DNA of 64,000 nt, taken from the NCBI RefSeq assembly GCF_013032855.1, contig NZ_WQDA01000003.1, forward strand, positions 372,001 to 436,000. Reading direction: 5' to 3'. Positions 27,968-35,596 of the stretch are shown here, piece by piece; the first letter of the stretch is position 1, and each line of letters starts with the position of its first letter. The translations under genes were made by a program, and so were the position numbers. The notes below the pieces were generated by a model that saw nothing but the letters and a program-made list of their open reading frames with translations, did not search any database and was not told the DNA's origin. This DNA is from Ruegeria arenilitoris. GTDB taxonomy: Bacteria > Pseudomonadota > Alphaproteobacteria > Rhodobacterales > Rhodobacteraceae.

Positions 27968-29284
27968 ATGAGCCATGTTTTTCCGCGCCACACCAAGGCG
28001 GAATTGCCGGTCGCTGTCGGCGGTGACGGGTGCTATTTGATCGACGCACAGGGCAAACGGTATCTCGACTGCGGGGATGCGGCCGTGTCGTGTCTGGGAC
28101 ATTCAAACCCGGCAGTGATCCACGCGGTGCGGGAGCAGGTCCAGAAGATCGCTTTTGTCCATACTGGTTTCATGACCTCGGAACCGGCCGAAGCCCTGGC
28201 GGATCTGCTGATCCAGCACGCGCCCGGATCGTTGGACCGGGTCTATTTCGTGTCCGGCGGGTCCGAGGCGACCGAGGCCGCGATCAAGCTGGCGCGCCAG
28301 TACTTCCTTGAAATCGGGCAGCCCGAGCGGTCTCGGGTTATCGCACGGCGGCAGAGCTATCATGGCAATACGCTGGGCGCGCTTTCTGCGGGCGGAAATG
28401 CATGGCGACGGGCTCAATTCGCGCCAATGCTGATCGAGATGAGCCATATCGCGCCCTGCTACGAATACGCCGAAAAACCCGAAGGCGAGAGCAGCTATGA
28501 CTATGGCCAACGCGTGGCGAACGAGCTTGAGGTGGAGATCCAGCGGCTGGGGCCCGAGACCGTGATGGCGTTTATGGCGGAACCGGTGGTCGGGGCCACG
28601 TTGGGCGCCGTCCCCGCGGTCGAGGGGTATTTCAAGCGGGTCCGCGAAATTTGTGATCAATACGGCGTGTTGTTGATCCTAGACGAGGTCATGTGCGGCA
28701 TGGGCCGAACCGGCCATCTGTTTGCCTGCGACCACGATGGGGTGGCGCCGGATATTCTTTGCATCGCCAAGGGCTTGGGGGCTGGATATCAACCCATCGG
28801 TGCCACGCTGTGCACCGATCGGATTTATGACGCCATCCGAAATGGCTCGGGTTTCTTCCAGCACGGCCATACCTATGTCGGACACCCGGTGGCCACGGCG
28901 GCAGCCCTGGCTGTTGTGACAGAACTTACCTCGCGCGATTTGCCGGCCCGTGCCCGCGACATGGGTGACAAACTGCAAGCCAAACTCGAGGCGGCCTTTG
29001 GCCAGCATCCCAATGTCGGGGACATCCGTGGTCGCGGCCTGTTCCGAGGCATCGAACTGGTGGCTGACAGAGATACGCGCGAACCGTTTGACCCGGCCCG
29101 GGGAGTGGCGGCCAAGATCAAGAAAGCCGCCGTCGAAGCGGGTTTGATCTGCTATCCGATGTCCGGAACACGCGACGGCAGGAGAGGCGACCATGTGCTT
29201 CTGGCCCCGCCATTCATCATCGAAGAGCCGCAGTTGGACGAACTGGTGGACAAGTTGTCGGTTGCGATTTCCAAAGCAATCTGA
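27968..29284 (+). CDS. Class III PLP-dependent aminotransferase
   Basis: The 438-residue fold-type I aminotransferase has the class III signature LILDEVMCGMGRTG near residue 240 and the PLP lysine in CIAKGLGAGYQPIG near residue 265. The cofactor-phosphate motif SGGSEATEAAIK lies near residue 98. Such enzymes often use omega-amino acids or pyruvate-linked amine donors. The ATG overlaps closely with the BKACE stop, so translation is coupled. The likely job is to remove the amino group from a substrate whose keto acid is then cleaved. Confidence 0.9.
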   Translation: MSHVFPRHTKAELPVAVGGDGCYLIDAQGKRYLDCGDAAVSCLGHSNPAVIHAVREQVQKIAFVHTGFMTSEPAEALADLLIQHAPGSLDRVYFVSGGSEATEAAIKLARQYFLEIGQPERSRVIARRQSYHGNTLGALSAGGNAWRRAQFAPMLIEMSHIAPCYEYAEKPEGESSYDYGQRVANELEVEIQRLGPETVMAFMAEPVVGATLGAVPAVEGYFKRVREICDQYGVLLILDEVMCGMGRTGHLFACDHDGVAPDILCIAKGLGAGYQPIGATLCTDRIYDAIRNGSGFFQHGHTYVGHPVATAAALAVVTELTSRDLPARARDMGDKLQAKLEAAFGQHPNVGDIRGRGLFRGIELVADRDTREPFDPARGVAAKIKKAAVEAGLICYPMSGTRDGRRGDHVLLAPPFIIEEPQLDELVDKLSVAISKAI

Positions 29285-29312
29285 CACGCCGCCCTGACTT
29301 TGACCCACAAAA

Positions 29313-29338
29313 AAAGCTCCCTCGAACGAGGGAGCTTT
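29313..29338. terminator. Bidirectional terminator between aminotransferase and infC
   Basis: AAAGCTCCCTC pairs with GAGGGAGCTTT around GAAC. Read leftwards it ends in TTTTTTT, so it serves infC best. Read rightwards it has only TTT. Confidence 0.85.
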
Positions 29339-29360
29339 GGTCACTCGGATCCATGTGCCG

Positions 29361-29909
29361 TCACTTCTGGGGAAGCGGTCCGATCATCATGATCATCTGG
29401 CGGCCTTCCATCTTCGGCATGTTTTCGATCTTGCCGATTTCCTTGACGTCTTCCGCCACGCGCTCAAGCAGTTCACGTCCAAGGTTCTGGTGCGCCATTT
29501 CCCGGCCGCGGAAGCGCAGGGTCACTTTGACCTTGTCGCCATTCTCGAGAAACTTGAAAACGTTCCGCATCTTGACGTCGTAATCATGCGTATCGGTGTT
29601 GGGCCGGAACTTGACCTCTTTCACCTCGATGATCTTCTGTTTCTTGCGGGCTTCGCTTTCGCGTTTCTGCTGCTCGTACTTGAACTTGCCAAAGTCCATG
29701 ATCTTGCAGACCGGCGGATTCGCGTTGGGCGAGATCTCGACCAGATCAAGACCGGCATCGGCTGCCATCTGCATGGCCTTGGCGGGATGAACCACCCCGA
29801 CATTCTCACCTTCGGCGCCGATCAGGCGAATTTCGGGGGCACGGATCTTTTCATTGACGCGCGGGCCGGTATCACGTTGTGGCGGCGCGTTGTGAGGTCT
29901 GCGGGCTAT
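29361..29909 (-). CDS. infC: Translation initiation factor IF-3, AUA start
   Basis: IF-3 binds the 30S subunit and proofreads start codons. The N-domain ([23 protein letters not shown]) and C-domain ([14 protein letters not shown]) are intact at 182 residues, near the 180 of E. coli. The first in-frame NTG is a GTG 38 codons inside the protein and would delete the conserved N-terminus. Between the upstream in-frame TAA and that GTG no ATG, GTG or TTG exists. An AAGGA lies 8 nt before ATA-GCC-CGC, giving [10 protein letters not shown]. infC is known for rare AUU/AUA-type starts. Confidence 0.9.
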   Translation of the reverse strand: MARRPHNAPPQRDTGPRVNEKIRAPEIRLIGAEGENVGVVHPAKAMQMAADAGLDLVEISPNANPPVCKIMDFGKFKYEQQKRESEARKKQKIIEVKEVKFRPNTDTHDYDVKMRNVFKFLENGDKVKVTLRFRGREMAHQNLGRELLERVAEDVKEIGKIENMPKMEGRQMIMMIGPLPQK

Positions 29910-30027
29910 GGGTTCATTCCTTTGATAATTGCCGATTTCCGAGCCGGGAACTTAAACTGAGACGAAGGTTCTTTCAAGCGCCATATAGGTGCTATGACAC
30001 GAAATTCGCACGTGTCGACGCGGTGCT

Positions 30028-30058
30028 CGGGCCGGCGGAACGGGCGTTCGCCGGCCCG
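30028..30058. repeat. Long GC-rich hairpin between fpr and infC
   Basis: CGGGCCGGCG and CGCCGGCCCG form a perfect 10-bp inverted repeat with an 11-nt spacer. No T-run follows on either strand, so it may act with Rho or stabilise the fpr mRNA end. Confidence 0.45.
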
Positions 30059-30067
30059 AATCTCGGC

Positions 30068-30901
30068 TCAGCCGACAAAGGCTTTTTCGATCACGAATTC
30101 CTTGGGGTCCGAGTTCGCGCCTTCGCGCAGGCCGAACTCTTCGAGAATGGCCTTGATGTCGTGGTTGAAGGCCAGGCTGCCGCAGACCATCGCTCGATCG
30201 GTCTCGGGCTTGATGCCGCCATCGATGCCCATGTCCTTGAAGACGGTGCCGTCCTTCAGCAGGTCGGTAATCCGGCCCATCTTGGGGCTCTGTTCACGGG
30301 TGGTGGTCGGGTAATAGCGGATCTTGTCGGCGAAACCTTCGCCGATCAGTTCGGCCAGCAACTCGTCCTTGCGGATGTTCTCGATCAGCTGGCGGCCATA
30401 TTCCAGTTCCGCCACCTCGCGGCAGGTGTGGGTGATGATGACCTCATCATAGTCCTCATAGGTCTGCGGCTCGCGCAGCAGCGAGGCAAAGGGGGCAAAC
30501 CCGGTTCCGGTGGCAAAGAACCACAGGCGCTTGCCCGGCAGCAGTGCATCATGCACCAGCGTCCCCACCGGTTTGGGCCGAAGGATAATCTGGTCGCCGG
30601 GCTGGATGTGCTGCAGTTTCGAGGTCAGCGGGCCGTCCTGCACCTTGATCGAATAGAATTCTAGTTCCTCGTCCCACGACGGCGACGCGATCGAATAGGC
30701 GCGCAGCAACGGTTTCCCGTTGTCGCCCAAAAGGCCGATCATCACGAACTCGCCCGAGCGGAAGCGCAGCGATTGCGGACGCGTGACCTTGAACGAAAAC
30801 AGGCGGTCGGTCCAGTGTTTCACTTCCAGAACGGTCTGGGCGTCCGGCAGGACGGGGGCCTTCACGGCGGTTGCTTCGGTCACGGGCTTCATCTCTGTCA
30901 T
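30068..30901 (-). CDS. fpr: Ferredoxin/flavodoxin-NADP+ reductase
   Basis: The 277-residue flavoprotein has the FAD-binding LLRAYSIASPSWDEELEFYS, the NADP-binding FFATGTGFAPFASLLR and the CREVAELEYGRQL segment, and ends in EFVIEKAFVG as subclass I bacterial Fpr proteins do. It exchanges electrons between NADPH and ferredoxin or flavodoxin. A longer frame adds ten residues from an ATG directly on GGAG, so that start cannot be excluded. It follows the sulfur operon on the same strand, and no CysJ flavoprotein lies there, so Fpr may feed the sulfite reductase through ferredoxin. Confidence 0.92.
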   Translation of the reverse strand: MTEMKPVTEATAVKAPVLPDAQTVLEVKHWTDRLFSFKVTRPQSLRFRSGEFVMIGLLGDNGKPLLRAYSIASPSWDEELEFYSIKVQDGPLTSKLQHIQPGDQIILRPKPVGTLVHDALLPGKRLWFFATGTGFAPFASLLREPQTYEDYDEVIITHTCREVAELEYGRQLIENIRKDELLAELIGEGFADKIRYYPTTTREQSPKMGRITDLLKDGTVFKDMGIDGGIKPETDRAMVCGSLAFNHDIKAILEEFGLREGANSDPKEFVIEKAFVG

Positions 30902-30957
30902 CGTTTCACTACCGGTCTGGTAAACCGGCATCTCCGTTTAAGCTTTGATCCAGGTCA

Positions 30958-30979
30958 GGAAAAGGGGGCAGATTGCCCC
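30958..30979 (-). terminator. Terminator of the sulfur-assimilation operon
   Basis: GGGGCA and TGCCCC form a stem with a 3-nt loop. Read leftwards the sequence continues CCTTTTCC. It separates the DUF934 gene from fpr, so fpr probably has its own promoter or is read through. Confidence 0.55.
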
Positions 30980-30989
30980 GATCGTCGCG

Positions 30990-31397
30990 TCAGCCGCGCA
31001 GGCGGGCCTGATAATCGTTGTCCTGCCAGTTGGCGCGGGCCAGCCATTGGTCCTCGGGCTGGCGGGCGGCAAGGTCTGCGTCAATCTCGACTTCATCGAA
31101 GCCGCTGCGCCGAGCCATCGCGTATTGGTCGGCCAACACGTGTCCTTTAGCGCGCAGGCGGCCTTCATAGCCCTTCAGGCGCAGCGTACGGGCAATGGTA
31201 AAGCCTCGGCCATCGGCAAAGGACGGAAAGTCGACGCGCACCATGCGCGTGTTTCCAAGCCGTTCGAACAATTCGTCGGGGTCCGTATCCGAGGTGACGT
31301 CCAGTGCGATCACATCGTTTGCGGCATCGTCGAGTGTGACAAAGCCGTCGGTCCAGTCATCAGGGGCAAAGCCCCGGTCATTCACGATCACGTTCAT
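30990..31397 (-). CDS. DUF934 protein of the sulfite-reduction operon
   Basis: The 135-residue soluble protein belongs to DUF934, which is almost always linked to cysH/cysI in alpha- and betaproteobacteria. Typical stretches are RVDFPSFADGRGFTIARTLR and LRAKGHVLADQYAMARRSGFDEVEID. The biochemical role is not known. The start overlaps the cysH stop (ATGA), so it is translationally coupled. I chose MNVIVNDRGF; the long frame upstream is a shadow of cysH. Confidence 0.9.
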   Translation of the reverse strand: MNVIVNDRGFAPDDWTDGFVTLDDAANDVIALDVTSDTDPDELFERLGNTRMVRVDFPSFADGRGFTIARTLRLKGYEGRLRAKGHVLADQYAMARRSGFDEVEIDADLAARQPEDQWLARANWQDNDYQARLRG

Positions 31398-32155
31398 GTT
31401 TTCTCTCCGCTGCGTACCATTTTGCCGTCGACGAAATGGATGCCGCATTCTTCCTTGTTCTGATCGCGCCAGCGTCCGGCGCGGGGATCTTCGCCATCCT
31501 TCACCGGCGAGGTGCAGGGCGCACAGCCGATCGAGGGATAGCCCTTTGCCACCAACGGATGCCGGGGCAGGCGGTTTTCTTCCATGTAGGCGCGCACGTC
31601 CTGAGGCGCCCAATGCGCCAGAGGGTTCACCTTGATCCGGCCGGTGCCGTCCTCGACCTCGAAGAACTCGAGCGTGGCGCGGGTGCCGGATTGGAACCGC
31701 TTTCGCCCTGTAATCCAGCCTTCATAGCCCGCCAAGGCCCGCTGCAAGGGGAAGGTCTTGCGCAAGTTGCAGCAGGCATCCATGTCGCGCAGCCGCAGTG
31801 CGCCATAGGGGTCTTCGCGCTGAATATCCTCGTCATCCGCGCGGATAATCTGGACGTTCTTCAAACCCAGACGCTCGCTGACCTCATGCTGGTATTCCAG
31901 CGTCTCGGTAAACAGCATCATCGTGTCGATGAACAGGACCGGCGTGGCCTTGTCGACCACGGCAGCCATGTGCAGCAACACCACCGACTCGGCGCCGAAG
32001 CTGGAGACCAGCGCCAGGTTGCCTGCCTCCTCAAGCGCACCATGCATGACGTCATGTGCGCTGTGGTGGCGGAACCGGGCGTTCAGCGCCTCGACCTTTT
32101 CGGTCAGTTCGCGTCGTTCCCGGCCCAGTTCCGTCTGGATCAGGTCAAGCGGCAT
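31394..32155 (-). CDS. cysH: [4Fe-4S] adenylylsulfate (APS) reductase
   Basis: The enzyme reduces APS to sulfite with thioredoxin. Cys128-Cys129 (DACCNLRK) and Cys211-x-x-Cys214 (GCAPCT) are the four cluster ligands that distinguish APS reductases from PAPS reductases of the E. coli type. The catalytic cysteine is Cys237 in ECGIHF. At 253 residues it is full length. The P-loop-like SSFGAESVVLLHM is near residue 51. The start overlaps the cysI end by 11 bp. Confidence 0.95.
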   Translation of the reverse strand: MPLDLIQTELGRERRELTEKVEALNARFRHHSAHDVMHGALEEAGNLALVSSFGAESVVLLHMAAVVDKATPVLFIDTMMLFTETLEYQHEVSERLGLKNVQIIRADDEDIQREDPYGALRLRDMDACCNLRKTFPLQRALAGYEGWITGRKRFQSGTRATLEFFEVEDGTGRIKVNPLAHWAPQDVRAYMEENRLPRHPLVAKGYPSIGCAPCTSPVKDGEDPRAGRWRDQNKEECGIHFVDGKMVRSGEKT

Positions 32156-33809
32156 TGGCCCGCGCCTCGGGGTAGAGGGCCGCCTTGAACGGGGCCATTC
32201 CAACACGGCGGTAGGTTTCCAAAAAGGTCTCCTCGGCGCTTGCGCGCTGTTCCAGATAGGTTTCCACGATCCGTTCGACCGCGGGCACGATTTCGTCATA
32301 GGCAAAGCCCGGACCGGTGCGGTCGCCGATGGCGGCCGTTTCGGTGGCGTCCCCGCCCAGCGTGATCTGGTAGTTCTCGACGCCCGCGCGATCCAAGCCC
32401 AGGATGCCGATGTGACCCACGTGGTGATGCCCGCAGGCGTTGATGCAGCCCGAGATCTTGATCTTCAGGTGGCCGATGTCGTGCTCCAGCTTCAGCTCGT
32501 CGAACCGGGTCGCGATCTGCTGGGCCACCGGGATCGAGCGGGCCGTCGCCAGTGCGCAATAGTCCATGCCGGGGCAGGCGATGATGTCGCTGATCAGACC
32601 GATATTCGCGGTGGCCAGGCCGTGCTCTTTCAGCTTGGCATGGATCGCGGGCAGGTCCGATTTGTGGACATGCGGCAGGATCACGTTCTGTTCGTGGCTG
32701 ATGCGCAGCTCGTCATAGGCGTATTGCTCGGCCAGATCGGCCATCACGCGCATCTGCTCGGCGGTTGCGTCACCCGGTGTTTGGCCGTGCTTCTTGATCG
32801 AGATCGTGACGATCGCGTGATCCGCCTGCTTGTGCGGCGCAATGTTGGTGTCGATCCACGAGCGGAATACCGGGTCGTTCGAATAGGCGCTCTCGAATGC
32901 CGCGACTGAGCCTTCGCGGAAGGCGGGCGGGGCGAAATGCGCCTTGATCTGATCCAGCAGCGCCATGTCGGCGCCCTTGAACTGCGGGCGGACCTGCAGG
33001 AAGCGTTCGTTGACCTTGGCGCGGATCGCGTCGATGCCGTGTTCATGCACGGTGATCTTGATGCGGGCCTTGTACTTGTTGTCGCGGCGGCCAATCTGGT
33101 TCCACACGGAAACTGTGGCCTCCAGATAAGCCAGCAGGTCGTCGAAGGCGACGAAGTCAGACAGCTCCTTGCCGATCATCGGCGTGCGGCCCAGACCGCC
33201 GCCCACCAAGACGCGGGCGCCCAAAACGCCGTCGCGCTCGATCAGTTGCAGGCCGATGTCATGGGCCTTGATCACGGCGCGGTCATGCTCGGACCCGGTG
33301 ATGGCGATCTTGAACTTGCGCGGCATGAACTGGAATTCCGGGTGATCGGTCGACCACTGACGCAGCAGTTCGGCATAGGGGCGCGGATCGGCGACCTCAT
33401 CCGCGGCGGCACCGGCGAAATGGTCGGCGGTCACGTTGCGGATGGTGTTGCCGCTGGTTTGGATCGCATGCAGGCCGACCTCGGCCAGCGCGTCCAGCAT
33501 GTCAGACACGTCGCGCAGCTTGGGCCAGTTGTACTGGATGTTCTGGCGCGTGGTGAAATGGCCGTAGCCCTTGTCCCACTTCTCGGCCAGCAGGGCCAGT
33601 TGGCGCATCTGGGCGCTGTTTAGCGTGCCATAGGGGATGGCCACCCGCAGCATGTAGGCGTGCAATTGCAGATACAGGCCGTTCATCAGGCGCAGGGGCT
33701 TGAACTCGTCCTCGGTCAGCGAGCCGTCGATGCGGCGTTCGATCTGGGCGCGGAACTGTGCGTTGCGCTCGGCCAGGAATGCTTTGTCAAACTCGGAGTA
33801 GCGGTACAT
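32145..33809 (-). CDS. cysI: Ferredoxin-type sulfite reductase (nitrite/sulfite reductase family)
   Basis: The siroheme and [4Fe-4S] enzyme reduces sulfite to sulfide with six electrons. Its 554 residues hold two ferredoxin-like/NiR repeats and the cluster motif Cys412-x5-Cys418 with Cys455-x3-Cys459 (CINACGHHH). The TRQNIQYNW segment near residue 87 matches the siroheme pocket. Context with APS reductase and SUMT argues for sulfite rather than nitrite. No cysJ is present, which suggests ferredoxin as donor. A 16-bp palindrome precedes it. Confidence 0.93.
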   Translation of the reverse strand: MYRYSEFDKAFLAERNAQFRAQIERRIDGSLTEDEFKPLRLMNGLYLQLHAYMLRVAIPYGTLNSAQMRQLALLAEKWDKGYGHFTTRQNIQYNWPKLRDVSDMLDALAEVGLHAIQTSGNTIRNVTADHFAGAAADEVADPRPYAELLRQWSTDHPEFQFMPRKFKIAITGSEHDRAVIKAHDIGLQLIERDGVLGARVLVGGGLGRTPMIGKELSDFVAFDDLLAYLEATVSVWNQIGRRDNKYKARIKITVHEHGIDAIRAKVNERFLQVRPQFKGADMALLDQIKAHFAPPAFREGSVAAFESAYSNDPVFRSWIDTNIAPHKQADHAIVTISIKKHGQTPGDATAEQMRVMADLAEQYAYDELRISHEQNVILPHVHKSDLPAIHAKLKEHGLATANIGLISDIIACPGMDYCALATARSIPVAQQIATRFDELKLEHDIGHLKIKISGCINACGHHHVGHIGILGLDRAGVENYQITLGGDATETAAIGDRTGPGFAYDEIVPAVERIVETYLEQRASAEETFLETYRRVGMAPFKAALYPEARANAA

Positions 33810-33830
33810 CTTTGGCTGTCCTTTGTTGCA

Positions 33831-33846
33831 GCCCCGGATCCGGGGC
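33831..33846. repeat. Perfect 16-bp palindrome before cysI
   Basis: GCCCCGGATCCGGGGC is self-complementary and lies in the 65-bp gap between the DUF2849 and cysI genes. On the plus strand it is followed by CTTTTT. In the operon mRNA it forms a hairpin shortly before the cysI ribosome site and could stabilise or attenuate the transcript. Confidence 0.5.
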
Positions 33847-33874
33847 CTTTTTACGGGGAGAGAGGGGCCTGAGG

Positions 33875-34189
33875 TCAGACCCGGGGCTGCGGAGAAGATT
33901 CCTGTTTGCCGTGGGCATAGTTGGACGGACCAGTCCGGCGGAAGTCTTCCCGAAAATGGGTGGGTTCAGGACCGTTTTCGCCTGCAACGACATCGGCGAG
34001 ATAGGCACCTACGATCTTGTCGACTTGCTTCTGTGCATCCAGAAGACGCAGCTGAGCATGCGCTTCGTCGGTGATCAGCTCGGCCTCGCGCAGATCGCGC
34101 GACCAACGGTCATCGGCGGTCAGATAGATCACGTCGCCTTCCAGCAGGTCATTTGCGGTAACGACTTTGGGGGTGAAAGCGCGGGCCAT
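33875..34189 (-). CDS. DUF2849 protein of the sulfur operon
   Basis: The 104-residue acidic protein begins ARAFTPKVVTANDLLEGDVIYL, the DUF2849 hallmark, and contains a long helix rich in Ala and Lys (AHAQLRLLDAQKQVDKIVGAYL). It is typically placed between SUMT and sulfite reductase in alphaproteobacteria, but no activity is established to my knowledge. Its ATG overlaps the SUMT stop by one base, so the two are coupled. Confidence 0.88.
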   Translation of the reverse strand: MARAFTPKVVTANDLLEGDVIYLTADDRWSRDLREAELITDEAHAQLRLLDAQKQVDKIVGAYLADVVAGENGPEPTHFREDFRRTGPSNYAHGKQESSPQPRV

Positions 34190-34965
34190 CAGGCAAGCTC
34201 CTTGTTGAATTCGGTGACGGCTTTGGCCGCGTCGCGCGGGGCCAGGCCATAGAATGTGAGTGCAGGACCGTCGAGGCCGGCAGCGGCGAGGTCTGCAGGC
34301 AGTTGATCCAGCGTCGTGGCAACAACGCGCTGATCAGGTCGCGAGGCATTTTCGACCAACGTGACCGGCGTGGCGCGATCGGCGCCGTGCATGATCAAGC
34401 GTCCTTGAATGAAGCGGGCGGATTTCTTGCCCATGTAGATGGCTGCAACAGACCCCGGTCGGGCCAGCGCAGCCCAGTCGTGATCGGCAAAGCCCTGCAT
34501 GTCGTGCCCGGTCAGAAACCGGACCGAGGAGTTTCGGCCGCGTCGGGTCAAGCTTTGGCCAATTCCGGCCACCGCCGCCGAGGCAGCCGTAATGCCGGGA
34601 ACGATCGTCCACGGGATACCGGCTGCGTCCAGTGCATCGATCTCTTCGTCCAGCCGGCCGAAAAGGGTCGCGTCACCGGATTTGAGGCGAACGACCCGTT
34701 GTCCCTTGAGCGCGTAGTCAACCAGCAATGCGTTGATGTCATCCTGCTTCCAGGACGGACCAAAGCCGGCCTTGCCCACGTCGACCAGCCGGGCGTTCCG
34801 GCCGGCCAGTTGCAAAACCTCTGGGCTGATCAGGCGATCATGCAAAACAACCTCGGCCCGCTGGAATGCGGACAGGGCCTTGAGAGTCAGCAATTCAGGG
34901 TCACCGGGTCCCGCGCCGACGAATTCGACCTGTCCCGTTTGTCCTTTTGTCTGCGTGGCCTTCAT
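34189..34965 (-). CDS. cobA: Uroporphyrinogen-III C-methyltransferase (SUMT)
   Basis: The enzyme makes precorrin-2, the precursor of siroheme. At 258 residues it holds one tetrapyrrole methylase domain with the N-terminal VEFVGAGPGDPELLTLKAL, VRLKSGDATLFGR and the SAM-binding VPGITAASAAVAGIG. It lacks the CysG-A dehydrogenase/chelatase domain, so siroheme completion needs another gene. As the first gene of the cys operon it supplies the cofactor for the adjacent sulfite reductase. I start at MKATQTKG, the ATG before the conserved region. Confidence 0.93.
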   Translation of the reverse strand: MKATQTKGQTGQVEFVGAGPGDPELLTLKALSAFQRAEVVLHDRLISPEVLQLAGRNARLVDVGKAGFGPSWKQDDINALLVDYALKGQRVVRLKSGDATLFGRLDEEIDALDAAGIPWTIVPGITAASAAVAGIGQSLTRRGRNSSVRFLTGHDMQGFADHDWAALARPGSVAAIYMGKKSARFIQGRLIMHGADRATPVTLVENASRPDQRVVATTLDQLPADLAAAGLDGPALTFYGLAPRDAAKAVTEFNKELA

Positions 34966-35005
34966 TGGGTAGCCCTGGCTGTTGTTTGACTTGGCCCTCA
35001 ATATA

Positions 35006-35016
35006 GGAAATATTCC
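35006..35016. promoter_or_regulatory. GGAA-N3-TTCC palindrome in the cys/Lrp divergent region
   Basis: GGAAATATTCC is a perfect inverted repeat 41 bp upstream of the SUMT start and overlaps a TATATT that could be its -10. An Lrp-type operator is possible. Confidence 0.35.
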
Positions 35017-35109
35017 CGACCAGATGCCATATTGCCGAATAAATAAGGACAAGCGTTCTGAATTGCGCGGCAGGCGGAACAAGGGTTTTCATTCGGAAGG
35101 AAAATTGGA

Positions 35110-35589
35110 ATGTCGGTTCGAATAGACGACACGGATCGGAAAATTCTGGCCGAGCTGCAGCGAGACGCCAGTCAATCGCTGGACGAAATCGCGGCCAAAG
35201 TGGGCAGTTCAAAGACACCCGTTTGGAATCGGATCCGCAAGATGAAAGGGGCCGGAATCATCGGTCAGCAGACCGTTCTGCTGGACGCAGAGGCGCTGGG
35301 TTTCGAGGCGACGTTCTTTGTTCTGATCCGAACCTCCGAGCATGAGGCGGATTGGCAACGCAAGTTCCTGCAGGCCCTGCGTGATCGTCCCGAAGTTCAA
35401 GAGGCGCACCGCCTGGCTGGCGACATCGACTACATTCTGAAGGTTCGGGTCAGGAACGCACGGGCCTACGATGCGTTTTATCAGGCGCTGATCTCGGAAG
35501 TGCGCGTGCACAACGTCACGGCGCTGTTGTCGATGGAAGAAATCAAGTCGACCACCATGCTGCCCCTGAACGCCCTGGCAGACACCTGA
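35110..35589 (+). CDS. Lrp/AsnC-family regulator
   Basis: The 159-residue regulator has an N-terminal AsnC winged helix (DDTDRKILAELQRDASQSLDEIAAKVG) and a C-terminal ligand-binding RAM domain (VQEAHRLAGDIDYILKVRV). Members bind an amino acid and control related genes. It is divergent from the SUMT/cysI/cysH operon, and that position suggests control of sulfate reduction. It is preceded by GGAAGGAAAA 5 nt before the ATG. Confidence 0.9.
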   Translation: MSVRIDDTDRKILAELQRDASQSLDEIAAKVGSSKTPVWNRIRKMKGAGIIGQQTVLLDAEALGFEATFFVLIRTSEHEADWQRKFLQALRDRPEVQEAHRLAGDIDYILKVRVRNARAYDAFYQALISEVRVHNVTALLSMEEIKSTTMLPLNALADT

Positions 35590-35596
35590 TCGGCGC

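Noticed and set aside
29361..29795. infC starting at the in-frame GTG
   Set aside because: It would remove the conserved N-domain residues [15 protein letters not shown], which are present upstream in the same frame.
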